From Acanthosepion pharaonis (taxonomy: Eukaryota; Mollusca; Cephalopoda; Sepiida; Sepiidae): DNA of 64,000 nucleotides. Location: NCBI GenBank assembly GCA_903632075.3, contig CAHIKZ030001779.1, positions 1,512,001 to 1,576,000 of the forward strand, written 5' to 3'. Of the stretch, positions 34,000 through 44,904 are shown piece after piece (within the stretch, counting starts at the first letter, position 1; each line of letters begins with the position of its first letter). The notes beneath the pieces are model-generated. The model ran no database searches. It saw only the letters and a program-made list of their open reading frames with translations, and had not been told where the DNA came from. The translations under genes were made by a program, and so were the position numbers.

Positions 34000-35490
34000 A
34001 TTCTCAATTCATAAACAAACCAATTTCCTAACCTGGTTTTAAAATCAACTATTTTATTTTTTTTTATTTTTCTGGATTGGAGCATAATCTCTCATATGTG
34101 TTTATGCATGTAAATATTGACTTTAAATATATTCTCTGCCAGAAATGATGTGAAATCCATATTCTCTGTTAAAAGGTAATGCTGTTAAATTTTCATGCAT
34201 AAGCATTTGTATGTTTAAAGAAAAACTAATACAACTATCAAAAATTATACACATGAATTCGTATGTGCACAATCATACACAAGGCTATAAATCCAATACT
34301 TATTCAGGTTTTAACAGTATGCAATAATTTAGTAATGTATTAAGCTTAGTCTAGTCTCAATCAAGTCAACAACAGAACAATAGTAATTAAATTTAAACTT
34401 ATTGCTGGTTTTTTATGACCAGTGCACTAAACCATGTATCTCTTTAAAATCTTTTCAATAGATTTTAGAACTGAAAAGCAGTAACAAACACAAAACTGAA
34501 GTTTCTTGAAATTAGCAAAAAAAAATCATAATCTTATAAAAATATATTGAAAAATTTTGCTATTTTCCTGTTGAAAAGTCTTTCCCTGTCCCACCACAAA
34601 ACTAATAATAAAACTGATTATGCATGTTCAAAGCAATTTTTAATGATGTAAATTTTTTTTCCCCACAACAGTGAAAAAGAAAACATTCCAAAAAGAAAAT
34701 AATTTCATGAGGAATCAGACATTTAAAAACTACATCGATGCAATTAACAGAAAATACCCAGCATGCTTCAGGCATTCCAATTAAAAAAAACTTTTTAAAT
34801 ATAAAAATATTGAAAGAAAAAATGAAAAAGAATACATTTAAGGCAATCCTTTACCTACAAAAATGAAAGAAAGAAAAATGATAAATATATAAATCAATGA
34901 GCAAAATGATTTCCATAAAATATATTAACTTGATTGGGAAAAGGAAAAAGAAAAGGAAGCCAGCTAAAGGCCTCCAAATAAAAGTATTGTCAAAATTGTG
35001 CGAATTGAATATCCAGTGGGTAACAAAAACAAATGTTGTAAATACCGCAAAAAAAGATGTCTTAAAACCAAGTAGATTGAGCACAATAAATCTTATTCAA
35101 AACTAGCAAGGCTATTTCATGTTGCCTGGGTAAAAAATTTTAAGAGTTACATTTGATATTAAATTTTATTTCTTCAAATTCACAGCAGTTAAAAGAAGTG
35201 AAACTGAGAATAACTGATAATAATAAGCATGGCATCTTTATGTATTTGTCTGCTATCTTTAATATCAAAATTGTTTGTTTCCTAACCTTTTAATCTCAAT
35301 CGACAAATATAAAAGTTTAATGCCAGATCTTTACCTTTCAGCATAAAATAAAGTATCAAATATTCAAATATATGGGCATGTGTTAATACTAATTTTTAAA
35401 TATTAAAGTATACAACAAGAAAATTACCATGTTGTGCTCAGTCTTCATATGACAATTAAAGTAACAAATTTGGATATTTTAACAATACAG
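34000..35490. other. unassigned AT-rich sequence
   Basis: No recognised repeat or gene up to the gypsy LTR. Confidence 0.3.
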
Positions 35491-35496
35491 AAAGCT

Positions 35497-35750
35497 TGTT
35501 ATAATTTATCATTCATAGAGTGTAGTGTACTATTCAAACATTCTGAAACTGATAATGAATACAAAAGACAGAATTTACTTAAGAGAGCAGAAACATGTAT
35601 CCATCCAATATGGCAGCCATTCATCACTGCCCATTTATTCTTAGGTACTATGAAATGATTCCCCCTAGTGGTAAAAGACAGATAGCCCAACACATTGGGT
35701 CACTTGAGAAAAAAGATGCAACTCCATATCTCAGTTCAATATACATAACA
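35497..35750 (-). mobile_element. 3' LTR of a gypsy-like element (254 bp)
   Basis: On the minus strand it begins TGTTATGTATATTGAACTGA right after a purine tract and ends ATTATAACA, so the tips form the inverted pair TGTTAT...ATAACA. A polyadenylation-type AATAAA lies about 110 bp in ('aagaataaatgggc'). The placement directly after the pol stop region and purine tract fixes its identity. The LTR family is different from family L. Confidence 0.8.
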
Positions 35751-35762
35751 TCCCTCCAATCT
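35751..35762 (-). other. polypurine tract of the gypsy-like element
   Basis: Minus-strand TTGGAGGGA immediately before the LTR start; such tracts prime plus-strand DNA synthesis in LTR retrotransposons. Confidence 0.75.
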
Positions 35763-36240
35763 TACTTGGAACTACAGATATAATTGTTCAACTTGATTGG
35801 TGATCTGCATATGTAACCTGATGTACGAATTGGAGGTGTTGTGGTTTTTCTAGTCTCCACAGGAGCTATGGCAGCTTCTTCAATATGTGTGTCATCCAGT
35901 TCCATGATTTCTTCAGGAATTTCAAGAACAAAAGTAATTCCTGGATTATTTGTAGTAATGCCAGCCTGGACATCAAATATCCCTTCTGCTGCAAACCTGG
36001 GTAGAAGTTTGAAATGTTGGTCTGCATGTCTCCTCATTAACCCGCCTCCTGCCTCAACTTCAAAATTCACTGCTCCCAACTGTATGGTAATGGTGCTTTC
36101 CATCCATCATCAACTAGATACAAAATTCCATAATAGAACCAGATCATCAACTTTAAATTCTTGAAGGGACTTCATATGTACAATCCCTATGTGTGTCTGG
36201 TGGAACTGCTGCAACACCTTCCACCCTGCTTCCCCATAGT
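35762..36240 (-). pseudogene. gypsy-like integrase remnant: zinc-finger start fused to C-terminal domain
   Basis: Near 36215 the minus strand reads QFHQTHIGIVHMKSL, the start of the HHCC zinc finger (H..H half). In the same frame, with no stop, it continues FKVDDLVLLWNF, then ESTITIQLGAVNFEVEAGGG and LMRRHADQHFKLLP, the C-terminal GPY/F-type domain and tail. The C..C half of the zinc finger and the whole DDE catalytic core are absent, an in-frame deletion of several hundred bases with the join near 36165. The final 30 codons keep the 'RTSGYICRSPIKLNNY' basic tail. It cannot integrate DNA. Confidence 0.8.
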
Positions 36241-36399
36241 ATTGTACCATCCTCACATATCAACTCCCCTCATTTGTTGAAATAGGACTTCAATACTTCA
36301 ATTGAAGCCATTCATTGTATATTCATACACCCAACTGAAAATGGGGTCTCACCTCATTTCTGATCTCACTGCAGCCACAATTACCGGAGCATCAACCAA

Positions 36400-36965
36400 A
36401 TTCATCACGTGTAACTGATTTGTGGATGCAGAAAAATTCTGTTCTTGTGCATTTAGTGGGTGACTACTAAGACTGTGTTTCCATTAAGAGTCTAAGCATA
36501 GTACTTCAGCTTATAGTTGTATGCTGCTAAGAAGAGAGCCCTGCATTGAACTCTGGCAGCAGCAAGAGGGGAAATGGGTTTGTATTCTGTGAACAGTCCG
36601 AACAACGGTTTGTTGTGAGTGAATATTGTGAAACAATTCCCATACAAATACTGGTGCAGCTTTTTCATGACCTAATTCAGGGCCAACCCTTCATTTTTGA
36701 TATGGGCATAATTTTGTTCAGCATTAGAAAGTGCTCGTAAAATGTAGCATATCAGTTTCTTACTCCCATCTTCCATTACAGCTCTCATTCTATAGGGAGA
36801 AGCATACACTTCTACCAGAATCGGCTTGGATGAGTTGAAATGAGTCAGAATACAGTATTTTCTTGATTTCTTCAAAGGCTCTCCTCTGCATGGCACCCCA
36901 TCTCCAAGTGCCCTTCCTCATTAAACTATGAAGTGGCTCCAGTATATTTGATAAATTGAGGAAAT
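36400..36965 (-). pseudogene. gypsy-like RNase H remnant
   Basis: The minus strand reads THFNSSKPILVEVYASPYRM, RAVMEDGSKKLICYILRALS and NAEQNYAHIKNEGLALN, the RNase H domain that follows RT in Ty3/gypsy pol. The usual catalytic 'D.S..G.G' start is decayed to VYASPYRM (aspartate lost). An open run of about 75 codons (36672-36896). Downstream (to 36400) the frame is lost but still resembles the RNase H end. Confidence 0.8.
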
Positions 36966-36969
36966 GATC

Positions 36970-37790
36970 ATAAGTAATTCACTGCCCCAAGATAAGCTTT
37001 CAACTCTGTAATATTCTTGGGTGTGTGAGCCCCTATAATAGCAGCCATTTCTCTGGAAGAGGAGCTGTGCCTTCTTTGTTGATTTTGAAACTGAAATACG
37101 TTACGTAAGGAATTTGTACTTAATCCTCTTCAATTTTAGTCCTGCTTTATCCAGTGCAGTAATTACATTCTCTAGGTTCTTTAGATGACGAGCAACATCA
37201 TGACCCAAAATCTGGATATTATCCATGTGTACCTTACAGAAGGGAATATCCTTCAACCTTTTATCTCATTGAGAAATTCCAGTTGCACTGTGCACTCCAA
37301 ATTGTAATTTTCTGGGCTGTTATAATCCCCGATGTGTGTTTACCACCAACAATTCCTGTGTTTTTTCATCCAGTTTTAATTGCTGATAGGCATGGCTTAA
37401 GTCTAGTTTGCTAAACTTCTGGCTTCCTATTAGAGTAATGGATAGTTCCTTCATTCATGGTAATTATCACATGGTGAAACAGCATTTATTGTTTATTTGT
37501 AATCACTTCATATCCAGACATCTCCATTGTTGTTCTTGACCACTGACATAATGGGGGAAGCCTGCTAAGAATACTCCACTCTCTTAAAATTGCCCTGGCT
37601 TTCCAGATGGTCCAGTTCTTTTTCCAAGTCTTCTTTTATGGTGTAGGGTACTGTCCTTGATTGGCAAAACTTTGAACTCACTGTTTTATCAAGAGTTATT
37701 TTTACTTTAAATTCTTTCAGGCAACCCATTTCTTTACTAAACACTAAATCAAATTCCATGAGTAGATCCTTCAATGTTAAAAGATTTCTT
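36970..37790 (-). pseudogene. gypsy-like reverse transcriptase remnant
   Basis: Starts with MEFDLVFSKEMGCLKEFKVK, ITLDKTVSSKFCQSRTVPYT and KELDHLESQGNFKRVEYS (37565-37774), the N-terminal RT region. A frameshift follows. Then LSHAYQQLKLDEKTQELLVV near 37330-37400 with the first catalytic aspartate region, and VHMDNIQILGHDVARHLKNL near 37180-37232. The last is the YxDD box, changed to HMDN, which removes a catalytic aspartate. Stops and frameshifts throughout. Confidence 0.85.
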
Positions 37791-37799
37791 CCCCATTTA

Positions 37800-38205
37800 A
37801 TGGAAACATAGTTCTCTAGTCCAACTTTACTTTTTGCAACCAGTTCTGACCTAGTATCGTTGCCATGTCATCCTTTATCACTAGCAATGACAAATAATTT
37901 TCTGTACCTTCATATGATACCTTGAGTTCTGTTGTCCTGTATGGCTTCATCAACTTGTCAGTGTATGTTTTCAGCTTTACCAAACTTTCTTTTAAATTTT
38001 GCAGTTGGCCCAATTCTTTGAATTTAGTCAAACTCATTACAGAGCATAAGGCACCAGTATCTCCCTCCATGAGTCCATTTTTCTTGTCTATTAACCCTTC
38101 CACTAGTATAGGTGGTGTTTGGAGAATAGCAATGGTGTTTAGATCCAATTTTTCCATGCTTATCTCCCTTTCTTCTGCATAATTCTCATCCACCTTATTC
38201 ACTAT
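37800..38205 (-). pseudogene. gypsy-like aspartic protease
   Basis: A 128-codon open run. EGDTGALCSVMSLTKFKELG carries the D-T-G active site, and ILGQNWLQKVKLD near its end is the conserved 'LG..WL' flap-side block before RT. The residue before DTG is G rather than the usual hydrophobic one. It sits between zinc knuckles and RT, the normal gypsy order. The least damaged part of the element. Confidence 0.85.
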
Positions 38206-38765
38206 CTTTCTTTATGTGCTGTTGCATTAGAAGGCCTGTCCTCATCTTGTCTACACTATCGATGGATATGTCCTTTCCTGCATTTGAAACATTCTGTTTT
38301 TAAATGGACATTTGTCAGAAAGGTGGATGGTGTTCCCACAATGATAGCATTCATATATTTCTGTGAATGGGTGTCTCTGTTTCATTTGTCAGTGTTCCAT
38401 GCATTGCTTTGGAATAATTCCTGGCAGATTCCATAGACACTGCTATTTCAATAGCCTTTTCCAATGTTAGTGTTTTCTCACCAAGTAGACACTCTTGAAT
38501 ATTCTCATTCTTCACACCTATAACCAAACGATCTCATATGTGCTTGTTTACTTCTTCTTCCAAATTGCAGTGCTCCAACATTTTTCATAATGCAGCTACA
38601 TATTCACTAATAGACGCACTGTCTTTTTTGTCTCTTGTGTTGAACAAAATGCACTCATGAATTTTATTAGGAATGGACCTAATGTGTCTTTCCATTAAAA
38701 CATAACTACTCAAAAGTTTTCTCCTCTAGACTGTTCTCAGCAAAGCTTCTAAAGACTGCATAATG
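38205..38765 (-). pseudogene. gypsy-like gag C-terminal half with zinc knuckles
   Basis: Two CCHC knuckles: CYHCGNTIHLSDKC (38325-38366) and, one frame away and with a stop, CFKCRKGHIHR.C (38265-38302). Upstream is the capsid end: RLVIGVKNENIQECLLGEKT, LTLEKAIEIAVSMESARNYS and a 'SISEYVAAL'-like stretch near 38600. The coding sequence stops abruptly near 38765 at a LINE fragment, so the N-terminal gag and 5' LTR are gone. Confidence 0.8.
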
Positions 38766-40270
38766 TTTAGCGCCAGAGATACCCTAGCCACAGAGGCCTT
38801 GGAGTGTTTGGCTAGCAAGCTCTACATTGGTCAGGTAATTAGACATAAGTTAAGCAAGATGTCTTCTGAAGCTATGAACATGGGTGCAGAATTGCGCAAG
38901 GATGACATCCACTAAGGTTCTGGTCGCAACATTTGAGAGGTCAAAATCCCAGAGGGGCATACTCTGAGGTCGACTGACAACATGTGTGAGGTCGATCTTC
39001 CAGGGCCCTTTGGTTGGACAAACAGTCCTGTCCATATTCTCGGAGTGTGGTTTGGACCCGATCTCCAGTTGCAGAAAAATTGGTCAGAAGTACAGGCAAA
39101 GGTCGGCGTGGTGGTCAAGACTTGGTGGCAAAAGAAGTTGTCCATGAAGGGCAGGGCTGAGGCATGTGCCACTTATGTTTTTGCTCTTGTCCTTTACTGC
39201 TTGTCTATACTTCCTCTCTGTAAGGAATGTAAGAAGAGAATTGAGTGCTTTCTCTCCTCCCTTTTGTGTTTGAGGTGGACACAAGCATCACATTGACAGA
39301 GTAGTCTGTGCCCAACATCTGCGTCATGCGGGGGGCTGGAGATGTGACACTTTGCAAGTCTCAAGCATGCCTCAAGGCTGGCTTCCCTACACTGTGCATT
39401 TACAGTGGATTCAGTTTTGGTCATTCCCTTTCCTTGCTATCACTCCTCCCATTTCACAGGTTGAGTGCCTTCGTAAGCCCTGGGATCAATTGAGTTTCCA
39501 TCTTAAGTGTTGATTGGTCTTGTGAGTCATTCCTCTGTCCAGTGATCATTCTCAGCCTAGGAGAGTCTTCTATCATGAACTAGTGGAGTGGGGTCATGAA
39601 GGATCCACTATGTGACTGGCTTGGCTTGTCGGCAGACAAGTTTTGCTACTTTTGTTCTTAGGTGACAGCAGCAGATTACCTCCTCAACTCTGAGTTTTTG
39701 CTTACATGGAGATTGGTTCAGAATAGGCTATCTCTCAATGACAAGGCCTTCATATGGGGCTTGGTGGATTTGCCAGACTGTGAATAGTATGACCTTGGCT
39801 TAGAGGAAATGGCTTTGCATGCCTTCTAACATTGTCTTCAGACCCCACCCCTCATGTGACTATGTTGATGAGTTGACAGCTCGTGTCACTCCTAAAAAGC
39901 TTGTGTTCATTGATCATGCAGATACGTGTGAGAATGTGTCACCCCTGTATTCTGGAGTGAAACGGATGGTGCTTCTGTTGCTGCTAGCCATGGCCTGAAT
40001 GGTAATTTGGACAATGTGACTGGAGGATGTCTTGTGAGGTCACTGTTATTCTCATCAGGATCTAATCCAATATCAGCTCAAGATGAAGATTAGAACTGAT
40101 AGAAAGCAATTGGTTTTTGACAGATTTCAGCAAAAGGTGGGTGACTGAGGTGAGCCTGGTTCGCCTGAGTGGGGCTAGCATTGATTTTCTCTTTTAGGTC
40201 CCCCTGTCACATCAGGGTGGTTTCCTGTGGAGCCCTCTCTTGAGTAGGATAGACCCTACTTGTGTACCTA
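38765..40270 (+). pseudogene. LINE RT C-terminal fragment (family D)
   Basis: It opens with TLATEALECLASKLYIGQVI near 38785, then ILGVWFGPDLQLQKNWSE, KVGVVVKTWWQKKLSMKGRA and EACATYVFALVLYCLSILPL (39040-39215), a well-conserved C-terminal RT/thumb region of a LINE clade. Later frames carry SSRLRLELIESNWFLTDFSK and RWVTEVSLVRLSGA near 40075-40180, the extreme C-terminus. More GC-rich (about half) than any other LINE here, and with one open run of over 100 codons, so it is probably younger. Joined to the gypsy-like gag at 38765; which inserted first is unclear. Confidence 0.8.
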
Positions 40271-40590
40271 GTTAATATAAGTATCATTCCCGCCATGTTC
40301 CGGGATCCTTCTTTGGTTATGATCCAAGTTGAGATTTCCAACCTCCCTGGTTTGTTTTTTGGCCTCCTTTTTCTCATGGGCATATTTATTTTATCCTTCC
40401 CTGTTCTGTAGCCAGAGAGACTCTTGATTTTGTCTAAACACATAATACAGCAGCCTCTCTTACTTCTTTTGAGGGTTTGATGAGTCCAAGTAACATCGGT
40501 TATCCTTATTTTGTACATTTATTTTGATATTTTACTTTGTTCTTTGGGTTAAATCATCTCTTTCATCTGATCTTGAACACTGACTATGGC
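40270..40590 (+). other. probable 3' UTR of the family D LINE
   Basis: Continues the GC-richer composition without a readable protein. A reverse frame is open here but shows no motif. No poly(A) or simple-repeat tail marks the end. Confidence 0.4.
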
Positions 40591-40599
40591 TAGCACTAA

Positions 40600-41400
40600 T
40601 GTATTGGGCCCCCACTTCGAAAATTTAATATGGGGCCCCACTGTCAACTACATGTCGATTTCAAAGTTTCCCAATCTAGGGGCCACAAACCCTTGATGGA
40701 AAAATTGGATGGGGACAACACATTTTTTAAATTACCAAAAATCAGACAATTATCCAATTTAAATGAAAATTTCAGTACATATACATATAATTCATTAATT
40801 ATTTACTTTTATAATGAAAATTTTTTTATTTTAAAAGTCTGAGAAAATGTTATTCTTTTTGTAATAACTACCAATATTTTCATGATGAAATTTTATTAAA
40901 AAAAAACGTTTAAATTAAAAATCTTTATATTTCCATAAAGATTAATGGTTGATGCATCTCTGCTAGAAAAAGAAAGTTTTACAAAGATTCCAACACAACA
41001 CAAATGGGTTTATCTTAAAAATTTGTTTTAAAAACAGTATTTAAGTTTTTGGGAAAATTTTTCATGTGTTGCAATCTTTAAATATTTTTAAAGTGATTAT
41101 TTTCTCGGTTTCATCTTTTTAGAAATGTAAAAAATAGGGACTAGAAATTTTATTTTAATAATTACTAGCTGTGGGCTTCTGGTCAGTATTACTAGGTTTC
41201 TGTTAGTAAAAAAAAATCCTCCTTAGTGAATGATCTCAGAATAAAAAATGATTTTACTGAGATATATCACTCTCTTAATTGATTTAAAAGAACTGTTCAG
41301 AAAGAAAATTTAAAAAAAATAAGCACTATTGAAATTAGCACTCCCCCCCCACCTCCTCAGTAGGCATGGGGCCCCCACGTGGTTGAGAAGTCTGGGGTAG
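40600..41400. repeat. possible repeat bounded by GGGCCCC motifs
   Basis: 'gggcccccacttcgaaaatt' at 40608 and 'atggggcccccacgtggttg' at 41365 frame about 770 bp of AT-rich sequence; both lie in a GC-rich border. 'ggggccccac' at 40633 is a third instance. Could be a non-autonomous DNA element or coincidence. Confidence 0.3.
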
Positions 41401-42660
41401 TAATCACCAGCCCTGTTGATTATTATAGTTAAAAAAAGTAAAAAGTATCAAAAGCATAAAAATGCTGCTGAAACTCGCCCTTTTGGAGCACAAAGTTCAT
41501 TGGGGTTTCCTGTATAATACACACTGCACTGTCCATGCAGATACTGATGTATATATTATTAGTTGATGACTGACAATGTAACATGGCGAATGACCATAAA
41601 AAATGGCAGATGCCAGAATGGGGACACAAAAAATATGTCTGGGCATGACACTGACCAAGATAATACTACTATTTCAGTGACCAACAAATCATCTCCTATT
41701 TTCTCTTAAGAACAAGGAATATAAAATATGAATACATACCAAAAATAAAATAAATGGTCACTTCATTGATAGAAGGCACAAAAATGTTTCAATATAAATT
41801 TCCATTGGAACTGCAGAATTGTTTTAAAGATTTACACTGTATTCCCAGAATAAAAATATTTTGGTTTCATTTTGCTTAAATAGGTTAATAACAGTAATAA
41901 GATTTTTCAATGAATTTATTAAAACTCACCAAAAGTAGTAAATATGGAACTGCTGACCTTGTCTAGGGATAATATCTCATCTAGTTTTTATTTAGTACTC
42001 TCTCAGTTACTGCTTCCTCTTATTCTGCTCATATAATGTTTCAACTGTCAATCCAGGTGACCTTTATACAATCTACAGGGATAGATTTATCTTGTTCCAC
42101 TCTCTATGAATATCTCATCCAGTTTTTATTTAGTACTTCTCAGTTATTTCTCACCTTGTTTCCACAGAATCCAAATACACACTGCCTGTCCCAGAGGTTA
42201 AAATCACAATATTATGTCACCAAATACACATACCAGTACTTTAATCAAGTAGGCTATTGTACCATGGGACTTTCTGAGGAGTTATCATCATTTACAGGCA
42301 GACTATTGTCACCAACTTTTTTGTTGTCATCACAAAGTTTCAGCTGTTGTGCCCTTTGGCTTTTAGGCATATCAATCTAGGTAACCTTTAGGGAATTTTG
42401 AACTGAACCCTTAATTTTATGTGTGGGTCTAGTACTGACCAATTATTACTCACCCTGTTTCCACTGAGTCCAGCTATACATTACTCAACCAATGGATTTA
42501 AACACAAAATTCCTATGTCTCCAAATTCATGAACCAATCCACTAGGTTATTGTCCTCATCATAGAAATTCAGACTTTAATGAGTTTCATACTTTCATTAG
42601 AACAGTTCTTTTTTTTAATTTTAATGGGAACCCATATTTACAAAAATTACCCATATTCAT
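41400..42660. other. unassigned sequence with internal duplication
   Basis: 41975-42030 and 42105-42160 share 'tctcatc(t/c)agtttttattta' and 'gtac...ctcagtta', suggesting a degenerate ~130-bp tandem duplication; a third weaker unit lies near 42430. No gene. Confidence 0.4.
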
Positions 42661-42685
42661 TAACAAATTGTTTCTGGCCTTGCAG

Positions 42686-42735
42686 ACTAAACTTGATCCT
42701 ACCTATTCGAGACTTGAAGATCAGATGCTAAAATG
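42686..42735 (+). CDS. possible internal exon of a host gene (50 bp)
   Basis: A polypyrimidine stretch and acceptor (tgtttctggccttgcag) precede 42686, and a good donor (ATG|gtaagtg) follows 42735. Of the three frames only frame 1 is open, reading TKLDPTYSRLEDQMLKW with the last codon split (phase 2 out). The other two frames stop. The sequence around it is free of recognisable repeats for about 1 kb. I do not recognise the protein. A 50-bp exon with flanking signals can arise by chance in AT-rich DNA, so this needs transcript support. Confidence 0.4.
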
Positions 42736-42744
42736 GTAAGTGTA

Positions 42745-44195
42745 TAAAATGTTTTGCATTGGTGGTTGTATTTCAGCTGCGTTTACTTATCTGAAAATAT
42801 TTGATCTAAGAAATGTCACTAATAAAATATCCATAATTTCTACTTTACAGATTCTAAGGCCATTTGGCCATTATCATTTTGATCTACCAATGTAAATATA
42901 CATTGCTTTACTTAAAACATCTAAAATATTAATCAGCTCTGATGTTACATAAATATATAGCAGATGGTCTATAAAATATTTTCTTACATGAAACTTTATT
43001 TTGACACTGTGATATCCAAACCATGTTGTCAGTTTTTATATATGCACATAAAAGATAGGTAAATATATATTTTCATAATTTTCACTTTTGATTGCATGAA
43101 AAAATATAATGAAGAAGTCACATTTAACTTGGCTGCAATACATTGAACAAAAAATTTATTGATTAGCTCAAAACTTTTTGTCAGTATCAGATTGAAATGC
43201 AAACAAAACAAAGAAATTGCTAAAAAAAATTGTTAAAATCAGTGGTCTTTGATTTGAAAATTCTACTTGCAGAGAAGAGACTAAACGTGACAGTCTTGTT
43301 TATGAAAGGATTTCACTTAGTAGACTTTTTCAGAGAGATTTCTATAATTCTGGTCTCTTTGTTCAATGTTTAAATATCACAGGAGGAGTTTTAAAAATTT
43401 GTGAAAAAAAAAATGAAGCACAAAGAACTGGCAGTCGCATCACACATATTCTTTGAATGTTGACGATGTGTGGAATGATATGAAAATTAAACCTATTTTT
43501 TTCATAATTTTCAGTTTTTTAATATTTTCTAAATGAGCAAAATTAAAGCCAACAGAAAATATAAAAGTAAATAACAAATGTAAATGAATGTTTTCTTTTT
43601 ACATATATTAAATTATATACGTAGTTTGTCTCTACATGTTAGAAAAATGGCTATTAGTAAATTAATGCACTTTCAGTGAAGTACTGTAGGAAAACACTTG
43701 TACAGAGAGTATTTCCATTCTGTAAGGTATGCTTATATTAATTAATGATCACTGACAATACCTTTATGCCTTGTTTTCAATGTACAAATTAAGTACCAAA
43801 AACTGCTAAAACAAATTTTAGATAAAACATTGAAAAGTTGATGTTTAAATCATAAAATTTCATTTTTACATTCCAATTACAAGAAGACTTTCAAAAAATA
43901 TTTTTTTGATGTTTGGTGTGATTTTGACAATTAGGTCAAGCTAAGAACTTTTTAGTTTTTCCTTGCAGAGACTAAATTCAAGCATTTTGAGAATCTTTAT
44001 TTAAAAATAAAAATATTACACTTTTGAATTATTAATATTATTTCTGCTTGATCTGCTTACATGCTAAATGTACCAAAGCATTTAATATTATAAAGGTGAT
44101 CATAAAAATGAACGAAAATGTTGAAGGATTTGTTGAATAATTCTTACTCATGATATCATAGATGACACTGTTTGATCAAAAGGTAATAACTGTTC
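42745..44195. other. AT-rich, repeat-poor, intron-like sequence
   Basis: No recognised repeat or further exon-like unit. A 'tctacttgcag' acceptor at 43262 is not followed by a convincing donor. Confidence 0.35.
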
Positions 44196-44199
44196 CAAT

Positions 44200-44900
44200 C
44201 TTAAAAGTACATTGCCATGCAAAAGTTTTGGTTGAACTACATAAATTGATTATACACCTTTATTTTATTAAGAATTTAACATAGTTTAACAGTAATGTTT
44301 ATGAACCTTAATGATTGGAAAACAAGTTGTATTTTTGTAGGTGTTGTGTAACAACTGAACCACTTTAAACAGCTTGAAGCAGGAAAAAGTTCATGCAAAA
44401 CTATTAAGCCAATGAAAAATCTGAAATTATAAAGGCATCATAATATACAAATTTCTAAGTAGGAATTCTTTCATCTTATTGACATGAGTGTAACGTGTCT
44501 TGGTAAGTCATTGAAGTTGAACAATAGTTTGCTTTTTTAAACTAAAATCATGGCTAAAATTTGTGCTGAAACAAAGTTGAAGGTTGTGACTTTCAAGTGG
44601 AAGATGGTTCAATAAAAGATAGGCAAGTGGCTAGAAATTTCCAGAAACTGTTCAAACCATTAAAAAGATGTTTACTACTACTGGAAGTTCATTTAAAAAG
44701 TGAAAATAAAACCGGAAATCCACAAAATTTAGACAAGAGAGATTTATAATTTATAGGATGCTGATTTTTAAAAAATGCTTCTATATTGCATTGAATGATA
44801 AACTTAACCGCCTTTTAAAAAGGTTGGATTTGCAAAAACATTTCCCAATTCACTATTTTAAATATTATGTATGACAGATGCAAAGTTATCAAATAGCTAA
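44200..44900 (+). pseudogene. Tc1-like transposase N-terminal relic
   Basis: 'gcaaaagttttggttgaact' near 44218 resembles Tc1-type terminal repeats. From 44551, MAKICAETKLKVVTF opens a possible helix-turn-helix region and, after frameshifts, reads DRQVARNFQKTVQTIKKMFT and TTGSSFKK, then FYIALNDKLNRLLKRLDLQK with FPIHYF near 44840. This order (helix-turn-helix, linker, second helix-turn-helix) fits a Tc1-like transposase. No catalytic part is readable. Confidence 0.4.
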
Positions 44901-44904
44901 GATT

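Noticed and set aside
34851..35106. Overlapping frames on both strands, one Lys-rich
   Set aside because: AT-rich random frames without conserved motif.
35595..35783. 62-residue plus-strand frame
   Set aside because: Lies on the antisense of the gypsy-like LTR and polypurine tract.
41429..41629. 66-residue minus frame considered as a small gene
   Set aside because: No motif, no promoter, isolated; expected by chance.
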